11,816 nt of DNA from JACCXJ01 sp052387115 (GTDB lineage: Bacteria; Pseudomonadota; Gammaproteobacteria; JACCXJ01): assembly GCA_052387115.1 (NCBI GenBank), contig JBQTJM010000045.1, positions 1-11,816 of the forward strand, given 5' to 3'. How positions within the stretch are numbered: position 1 is the stretch's first letter; each line of letters begins with the position of its first letter. Below the pieces are notes generated by a model. It saw only the letters and a list, made by a program, of their open reading frames with translations, did no database searches and was not told the origin of the DNA. Shown piece after piece: positions 1 through 3,945 of this stretch. A program made the position numbers and the translations under genes.

Positions 1-221
1 TCGGGACCGATCCGTTCATCGTCATTGCGTCGCTCTTAGAACCTCAACGGCCGACCCAGTCACCATCATCGTGCGCGAGCCCCGCCTTGTCCCCTTACCG
101 TTCCATGCGAGTCCGACAGGCTGCTAGCTAGCCCGAGGTCGGATCCGCGCGGGTTCAGGGATGGCTGGCGCAGAGGTGAGAGCCTATTCGCCTGCCTAAA
201 CGCCTCCGCTTGGGGACAGCC
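1..221. other. Left edge, no supported gene
   Basis: I see no recognisable gene here. A plus-strand frame is open from the left edge to a TAG at 129-131 and could be the tail of a gene starting outside the window, but its translation matches nothing I recognise. A 10-bp palindrome, GCTAGCTAGC, lies at 123-132. Promoter-like elements for the downstream amidohydrolase remnant are not evident. Confidence 0.4.
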
Positions 222-570
222 GTGCGAGCCCTGGTGCAAGCGGTTCTGTTGCTCGTGCCGGTCCCCGCGGGTGCGGCGGACGTTCCCCAGACCGGCGTGA
301 CCGCCTTGGTGGGCGTGACCGTTATCGACGGCACCGGGAGCAAGTCGTTCCGCGACGCCATCGTGCTCGTCTCCGGGGAGCGCATCAGGGCGGTGGGCCT
401 CGCGGTGCGGTCATCATCCCTGCAGGGGCTCGGGTAGTCGACATGAGCGGAAAATGGATCGTCCCGGGCCTCGTGGACGCGCACATTCACCTGTTCCAGT
501 CGGGCGGGCTCTACACGCGGCCGGATATTATCGATCTCCGATCGATACAACCGTATGCCGCGGAGGTTGA
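222..570 (+). pseudogene. Amidohydrolase remnant (frameshifted, 3'-truncated)
   Basis: This is the N-terminal part of a secreted metal-dependent amidohydrolase (imidazolonepropionase/dihydroorotase-like superfamily). A GTG at 222, preceded by GGGGA at 212-216, begins a signal peptide (hydrophobic VQAVLLLVPVPAGAA). The fold's first beta-sandwich strands follow (VTVIDGTGSKSFRDAIVLVSG), then VPGLVDAHIH with the metal-binding HxH at 482-490. Reading must shift from frame 3 to frame 2 near 401-410: one missing base there would restore GAVIIPAGARVVDMSGKW, whereas the present frame stops at TAG 435-437. Similarity ends near PYAAEVEW at about 570, just before the DUF309 start. The rest of the usual ~400-residue enzyme, including the later His/Asp metal ligands, is absent. 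It is not expected to be functional. TTG at 210 is an alternative start. Confidence 0.8.
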
Positions 571-587
571 GTGGGTGTGCAACGCTT

Positions 588-1154
588 ATGGTTCGACGCA
601 TTCCGCGCCTCGCCCCCGAGCTCCCGTTGCCCCCCTACGCCTACGTACATGGCAAACACCCGCACCCTACCCGCGACCGCGCCGGGCACAGCTTTGGTCT
701 CCCGCCGAAGTTCCGGATCGGGCCCGACCCCGATCGATGGGAGGACTGCCAGCCCTATCTGTACGGCATCGATCTCTTCAATCGCGGATACTACTGGGAA
801 GCGCACGAGGCTTGGGAGGGGCTTTGGCACGCCTGCGGCCGAAGCGGGAGGATGGTCGATTTTCTCAAGGGGCTCATCGCCTTGGCCGCCGCGGGGGTGA
901 AGCTCCGGGAAGGCCGCGAGCGTGGCGTGCGCCAGCATGCGGCCCGCGCCCAGTTGCTGTTCGAACGGGTGGCCGGGGAGCTCGGTACCGCAGAGACCCA
1001 CTACCTGGGCCTGGAACCCCAGGTGCTCGCTCGTTACGCGAGTGAGCTGACCGGTACGCGTGCCATGCCTGCGGCAGATCAGGAGTCACTTTTGCCCTTC
1101 CTGCTCCTCCCGCAACCGCACGACTCTGGCATAGTTCGCAAGCTTGGCCAGTGA
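588..1154 (+). CDS. DUF309 family protein
   Basis: This 188-residue protein belongs to DUF309, a small all-helical family of unknown function. The diagnostic segment is LFNRGYYWEAHEAWEGLW at residues 63-80 (pattern FN-x-G-x-Y-x-x-AHE-x-WE-x-x-W), followed by a helix with LKGLIALAAAGVKL. The N-terminal stretch LPPYAYVHGKHPHPTRD (13-29) is, from memory, also typical of long DUF309 members, which favours the ATG at 588. The in-frame ATG at 555 is possible, but it lies inside the amidohydrolase remnant; GGAGG at 562-566 is 21 bases from 588 and so a poor ribosome site. No signal peptide or membrane segment is visible, so it is probably cytoplasmic. It is the only apparently intact gene between two broken ones, and its expression signals may have been replaced by the junction at about 570. 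Confidence 0.8.
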   Translation: MVRRIPRLAPELPLPPYAYVHGKHPHPTRDRAGHSFGLPPKFRIGPDPDRWEDCQPYLYGIDLFNRGYYWEAHEAWEGLWHACGRSGRMVDFLKGLIALAAAGVKLREGRERGVRQHAARAQLLFERVAGELGTAETHYLGLEPQVLARYASELTGTRAMPAADQESLLPFLLLPQPHDSGIVRKLGQ

Positions 1155-1158
1155 AGCT

Positions 1159-1275
1159 ATGCAGTTACCGGTCATCGATGTCCGACCGTTGATCGCTCGG
1201 ACCGCGGGCCGGTGTACAGTGCCCGATGAGATCGGACAGGCTTGCCGCGGGCACGGATTCTTCGCTGCCGAGCAG
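1159..1275 (+). pseudogene. 2OG-Fe(II) oxygenase N-terminal remnant
   Basis: The first ~36 codons match the conserved N-terminal (DIOX_N) region of isopenicillin-N-synthase-like 2-oxoglutarate/Fe(II) oxygenases: MQLPVIDVRPLI, then EIGQACRGHGFF. In intact enzymes this runs on into a 'GHGV' segment and a ~300-residue double-stranded beta-helix carrying the HxD...H iron site. Here the similarity stops soon after GHGFFAAEQ (about 1275) and the same frame runs into unrelated sequence and then the P450 remnant. ATG 1159 is four bases after the DUF309 stop, so the two starts may once have been operonic. It lacks all catalytic residues and must be non-functional as an oxygenase. Confidence 0.7.
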
Positions 1276-1413
1276 CGCACTGAGCATGAGGCACAACCTC
1301 GGGTCCGCATACGGCACCTCCGGGCTTGGCGGGGCGGCACAACATCGTCGGCAAACGCACGGAGGCGGCCGAACGATCTACCCAGCGACCGCGACCGATG
1401 CCACCATGCTCGC

Positions 1414-2189
1414 GTGCCACGGCCCTTCCTGCCCTCTGGACCCACCGCGCCGGCGCTGCTGCAGGCGATGTGCTTCGGTCGGGATCCCCACGCCTTCCTG
1501 GAGGACTGCGTCCGCGACCACGGGGACCCGTTCACGCTGCGGCTGCCGGGCGAGCCGCTCCGCCTGGTCACGGGCGACCCGGCGCTGATCAAGCAGGTCT
1601 TCGCCCTCTCACCGGACGATTACGAGCAGCGCACCGCCAGCTTTCCACTCAACATCGGCGAGCGCTCGCTGCTCTTTCTCGACGGCGAGGAGCACCGTCG
1701 CAACCGCCGCGTGATGATGCCGCCGCTCCACGGTGAGCGGCTGCGCGGCTACGTGGCCAGCATGCGCGAGATGACGGCCCGGGCGGTCTCGCGCTTCACC
1801 GTCGGCAGCGTCCAGCCGCTGCACGCGCTCTTCCAGGAGATCACCCTCGACGTCATCCTGCACTGCGTCTTCGGGGTCAGCGGAGGCGAGACCGCGAAGC
1901 GGCTGCGCCGCGCGCTGCTGGGCTGGATGAACGGCCCTTCGGCGGTGGCCGTCGCGCGTGCATCGGTATGGCCTTCGCGTCGATGGAGATGCGCGTCGTC
2001 CTGGCCGAGCTGCTGGCGCGCGTACGGCTGCGTCTGGTTCCCGGCGCCCGCGTGCGTCCGGAGTTCCGCGGCATCACCATCGCGCCGTCGAACGACCTGC
2101 GGGTCATCGTCGACGGTGTGGAGGACGAGGACGAGGAGGGGGACGGAAACGCAAAGGGGCAAAGGGCGCAAAGGACGCCACGAGAATGA
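1414..2189 (+). pseudogene. Cytochrome P450 with internal deletion
   Basis: The N-terminal third of a bacterial cytochrome P450 starts at a likely GTG (1414), giving PRPFLPSGP, the usual proline-rich entry. It continues through the C-helix region GEEHRRNRRVMMPPLHGERL to about ALLGWMN (1930). From about 1932 a different frame encodes RPFGGGRRACIGMAFA, the FxxGxRxCxG heme-ligand loop with the axial Cys codon at 1959-1961. The L-helix (MEMRVVLAELL) and the C-terminal sheet ending in APSNDLRVIVDG follow. The I-helix oxygen-binding AGxxT and the K-helix ExxR, roughly 200 residues of a ~450-residue enzyme, are missing. The frame also changes at the join (1925-1937). The product cannot be an active monooxygenase. 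Family assignment from both halves is secure; substrate is unknown. Confidence 0.88.
2151..2174. repeat. GCAAAGG heptamer array
   Basis: Three perfect GCAAAGG units begin at 2151, 2159 and 2168, spaced 8 and 9 bases apart, just inside the end of the P450 remnant frame. The strand bias (purine-rich on plus) and near-helical-turn spacing do not follow codons. Arrays of this kind are, from memory, scattered in intergenic DNA of several bacterial groups, but I cannot confirm that here. Confidence 0.6.
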
Positions 2190-2457
2190 GCCTTCTCCCG
2201 CTGGCGCCTCTTGGCTAGGTCGGGGCCCTTGCGGGTTGCGTGAACGGCGGGTGACGCGAGACACATTTGGTTCCACGGTGGAACCAGGTTTCCGTCGAGG
2301 AGTGGCAGTCGAGCAGGAGTTGGTCCGGTTCGTCGAGCTGAGCCTGGCCGCCCATCCCCCGTAGCGCCCAGAGTCCTTCCCCTCCTTCCTACCGCTTCCT
2401 GGGGCCTCCCGCCAGGGGCGGCCCCCTTGCGCCCAAGTGCCTGGCCTGCGAAAGGAC
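2190..2457. other. Non-coding stretch behind the P450 remnant
   Basis: No gene is supported on either strand. The plus-strand frame stays open to 2364 and long minus-strand frames cross it, but neither translation shows a recognisable motif; high GC alone explains the open frames. The stretch holds the palindrome at 2268-2286 and otherwise only pyrimidine-rich spacer (about 2366-2440) before the phasin promoter. Confidence 0.5.
2268..2286. repeat. 19-bp perfect palindrome
   Basis: The sequence TGGTTCCACGGTGGAACCA has 9-base arms around a single central G, with a further G-T pair possible outside. It is too tight for an RNA hairpin terminator and lacks a T-run. A dimeric-protein binding site or a small dispersed palindromic repeat are the simplest readings. 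It has no nearby intact gene to regulate other than the phasin, about 170 bases from its promoter. Confidence 0.6.
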
Positions 2458-2474
2458 TTGCTGCAAAGCAGCAA
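2458..2474. promoter_or_regulatory. PhaR-like operator dyad
   Basis: TTGCTGCAAAGCAGCAA is a perfect dyad with 7-base arms and a 3-base centre. Its core, CTGC-AAA-GCAG, fits the CTGC-N3/4-GCAG pattern I recall for PhaR, the repressor that senses PHA and controls phasin genes in Rhodobacter and relatives. Its place over the -35 box and spacer is what a repressor of the phasin gene would need. PhaR itself is not in the window. Confidence 0.65.
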
Positions 2475-2486
2475 ATCCTGTACAAT
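2458..2486 (+). promoter_or_regulatory. Sigma70-type promoter of the phasin gene
   Basis: TTGCTG (2458-2463) and TACAAT (2481-2486) are separated by 17 bases, a near-consensus sigma70 pair. Transcription would begin near 2493, giving a leader of about 58 bases before the phasin ATG at 2551. The operator-like dyad at 2458-2474 covers the -35 box and most of the spacer. Confidence 0.7.
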
Positions 2487-2550
2487 GCCGCTGTGTTTCA
2501 TGAACAGGAACGCACCTAAAACCGATTTAATCCTCAACAGGACAGAACTT

Positions 2551-2967
2551 ATGTATAACCTCTTACAACCGGTAGTGCAGCTCACCAGCGCGAACATTGA
2601 AACGCTTTCACGTTTTGCCAATTCGCGCGAAATCACTGAGCTCGCTAGAGACAGCGCGAGCAAGTATTTGGAGCTTGTGCAAGACAACATGGCAAAGATT
2701 GCTGGATCCGATGCCTTCGCTACTTGCCTGCAGACGACAATTGACAACTACGTCCGCTTTGCCAACGAGTACACGCAAAACGTGTACGGCATCGTATCGC
2801 AGGGCCAGGAATTCCTGAGCCGGCAGGTTGAAGAAGGCAATAGACGCTTCGCTCAAAGTGCCGACATTTCGGGCCGGGCCCTTCAAGCCGGCACTGAATC
2901 GATGAAATCGGCAGGTGAAGAAGCCTTGAACGAGGTCGGCCGCGCGCGTCATAACCGCGGCAAGTAA
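2551..2967 (+). CDS. phaP: Phasin family protein (PHA granule-associated)
   Basis: Phasins are small amphipathic proteins that coat polyhydroxyalkanoate granules in the cytoplasm and control their size and number. This 138-residue product is almost wholly predicted helix. It opens with VVQLTSANIETLSRFANS, the Phasin_2-like start, and continues with the long heptad-like region up to FLSRQVEEGNRRFAQ and an Ala/Ser-rich tail. It has no signal peptide. ATG 2551 is chosen because AGGA at 2539-2542 lies eight bases upstream; in-frame ATGs further upstream lack a ribosome site or overlap the -10 box. Base composition is clearly more AT-rich than the neighbours. It appears monocistronic: a promoter with a PhaR-like dyad lies upstream and a weak hairpin follows. 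No PHA synthase or other pha gene is nearby, as is common for phasin genes. The symbol phaP is assigned by family. Confidence 0.85.
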   Translation: MYNLLQPVVQLTSANIETLSRFANSREITELARDSASKYLELVQDNMAKIAGSDAFATCLQTTIDNYVRFANEYTQNVYGIVSQGQEFLSRQVEEGNRRFAQSADISGRALQAGTESMKSAGEEALNEVGRARHNRGK

Positions 2968-2981
2968 TGCGTTAATCAGAA

Positions 2982-3003
2982 CCAGCCGCCTTCGAGCGGT
3001 TGG
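2982..3003 (+). terminator. Weak terminator-like hairpin after the phasin gene
   Basis: CCAGCCGC (2982-2989) pairs with GCGGTTGG (2996-3003), eight pairs including one G-T, around a 6-base loop, 15 bases after the phasin stop. No T-run follows, so intrinsic termination would be weak; it may instead protect the 3' end of the mRNA. Confidence 0.4.
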
Positions 3004-3040
3004 GAGTTCGAAGCGCGCAGCGAGCCGCAGAAAGTATTCT

Positions 3041-3223
3041 CTAGAGCAGACCCCGCTCAGCGAAAGACGTTACTTCCGCGACGCCAATGACGAAATGATC
3101 GAGCACTTTCACTTCGATGAGCGCGTGCGTCAATGTCTCGTCGGCAACGCTCGGATTCGCCTCGCCCGAAGGATGATTGTGCGCGATAACCATACTTAGC
3201 ATATTGGCATGTCTACGTGCCTT
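3041..3223 (-). pseudogene. RadC-family (JAB domain) C-terminal remnant
   Basis: Read on the minus strand, this 60-codon segment ends at TAG (3041-3043) and carries the RadC metal-binding motif AHNHPSGEANPSVAD (H-x-H...S...D of JAB/JAMM domains). It finishes with KVLDHFVIGVAEVTSFAERG, the usual RadC C-terminus. The first ~100 or more residues (the UPF0758 N-terminal helices and the early JAB strands) are missing; similarity fades beyond KARRHANML at about 3223. Between TLTHAL and IEVKVLDH about six residues are absent compared with the family pattern, an in-frame deletion. RadC genes are widespread on mobile islands as well as in the core genome. This copy lacks a start and is probably dead. 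Confidence 0.82.
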
Positions 3224-3391
3224 CCCGCTGGCGCAGGCTGAACCGAGCGGCGGCGGCCGAGGTGCGAGCCGGGAAGCGGTTGCGCGGGAGACCTAACAGG
3301 TGATGTAGCCTACCTGCACCTGAAGCGGGTCACGGGCCTGCAGACCGACTATTGATAACGCGACGCGTGCGCCACGGCTAAACTAACGCGA
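3224..3391. other. Spacer with a possible 3' tail of a lost plus-strand gene
   Basis: No complete gene is supported. A plus-strand frame ends VAYLHLKRVTGLQTDY at tandem stops TGA TAA (3353-3358) with GC-rich third positions, as a real gene end might, but I do not recognise it. CTTCCCG (3221-3227) can pair with CGGGAAG (3270-3276), a 7-bp long-range inverted repeat. Confidence 0.3.
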
Positions 3392-3410
3392 AGGCCGAGG
3401 GACTCGGCCT
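3392..3410 (+). promoter_or_regulatory. Perfect hairpin abutting a start codon
   Basis: AGGCCGAG (3392-3399) and CTCGGCCT (3403-3410) are perfectly complementary around a 3-base GGA loop, ending two bases before the ATG at 3413. It occupies the place of the ribosome-binding site and no separate Shine-Dalgarno is seen. In mRNA it would hinder initiation at 3413; alternatively it is the terminator stem of a lost upstream gene, though no T-run follows. Confidence 0.45.
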
Positions 3411-3412
3411 AC

Positions 3413-3661
3413 ATGAAGATCAGGATTCAGTTTAGTGCGTGGGATGGTAGTCATCGCACTTTGGAGGCCTTGATTAGGGCGTCAATGAATGACCCATATA
3501 GCTACGAGCACGTTAGAGCTCGCTATTGGGATATGCGTGATCATTTGGTGGTGAGAACGACATTTAGAGGCGAGAACGTTTTCGGCGCTGTTATAATAGG
3601 CGCAGCGAAGGCAAAGGTGAGTCTTGATGGTAAGATATTGAAAATGCTCAGTAAGAAATGA
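3413..3661 (+). CDS. Small hypothetical protein, AT-rich
   Basis: This 82-residue ORF has coding-like features: FSAWDGSH near the start, MNDPYSYEHV at residues 26-35, and VRTTFRGENVFGAV followed by AKAKVSLDGKILKML. From memory this matches a small conserved domain of unknown function usually found at the C-terminus of short membrane-anchored or secreted hypothetical proteins; I could not verify that. If so, this copy lacks the N-terminal anchor and may be a truncated gene. There is no signal peptide or membrane segment in the frame shown, and no ribosome site; a perfect hairpin sits directly upstream. Its base composition is much more AT-rich than ligD and the peptidoglycan genes, consistent with horizontal transfer. 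Function unknown. Confidence 0.55.
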   Translation: MKIRIQFSAWDGSHRTLEALIRASMNDPYSYEHVRARYWDMRDHLVVRTTFRGENVFGAVIIGAAKAKVSLDGKILKMLSKK

Positions 3662-3900
3662 TTAAAGCCGCAGTCGCTCAGTCGGGGCGGCAGCGGTGGT
3701 CGGCGGGGGCTCGAGGGTGAGTCTTGGGGGTGGTGTCCGGTGCCTAGCCTAGACGCGAATGCGCCTGTGCGAGTGGAGGTGCGGCGACCGGCAGGAACAG
3801 GAGGGATAGCACCTACCAGCTCACCCGCTGGTCGAACTCGAATCTTGGGTAGGGGTTCACTCAGGGCCAACGTATCGCCTTGCGGGCAGGGTGCCGCGAA

Positions 3901-3925
3901 GCGGCGGGAGAGGGAACCCCGCCGC
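3901..3925. terminator. Hairpin between convergent genes
   Basis: GCGGCGGG (3901-3908) and CCCGCCGC (3918-3925) form a perfect 8-bp GC stem with a 9-base loop, 20 bases beyond the ligD stop on the minus strand and 240 bases beyond the small plus-strand ORF. On the plus side AATTT follows; on the minus side TTCGC follows. It may weakly terminate in both directions. The rest of 3662-3945 holds no gene I can support. Confidence 0.45.
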
Positions 3926-3945
3926 AATTTCAACAGTTCAGCGGA

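Noticed and set aside
530..546. Inverted repeat ATCGATC-TCC-GATCGAT
   Set aside because: It lies within the amidohydrolase coding remnant (codons IIDLRSI) and has no promoter or terminator context; likely coincidental.
1144..2364. A single long plus-strand ORF of about 406 codons
   Set aside because: It is a chance fusion of the oxygenase start, unrelated sequence and the P450 N-terminal part; after about 1930 it is out of frame with the P450 heme-loop region.
1749..2747. Long minus-strand ORF (about 332 codons)
   Set aside because: It runs antisense through the P450 remnant, the spacer, the phasin promoter and into the phasin gene, shows no motif, and is explained by high GC.
3224..3300. 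Possible group II intron 5' end or structured RNA in a GTGCGAG... stretch
   Set aside because: No domain V-like hairpin or intron-encoded protein is present; only one 7-bp long-range pairing was found.
3541..3933. Minus-strand ORF of about 130 codons between ligD and the small ORF
   Set aside because: It overlaps the 3413-3661 ORF antisense, is Pro/Arg-rich without recognisable motif, and has no ribosome site.
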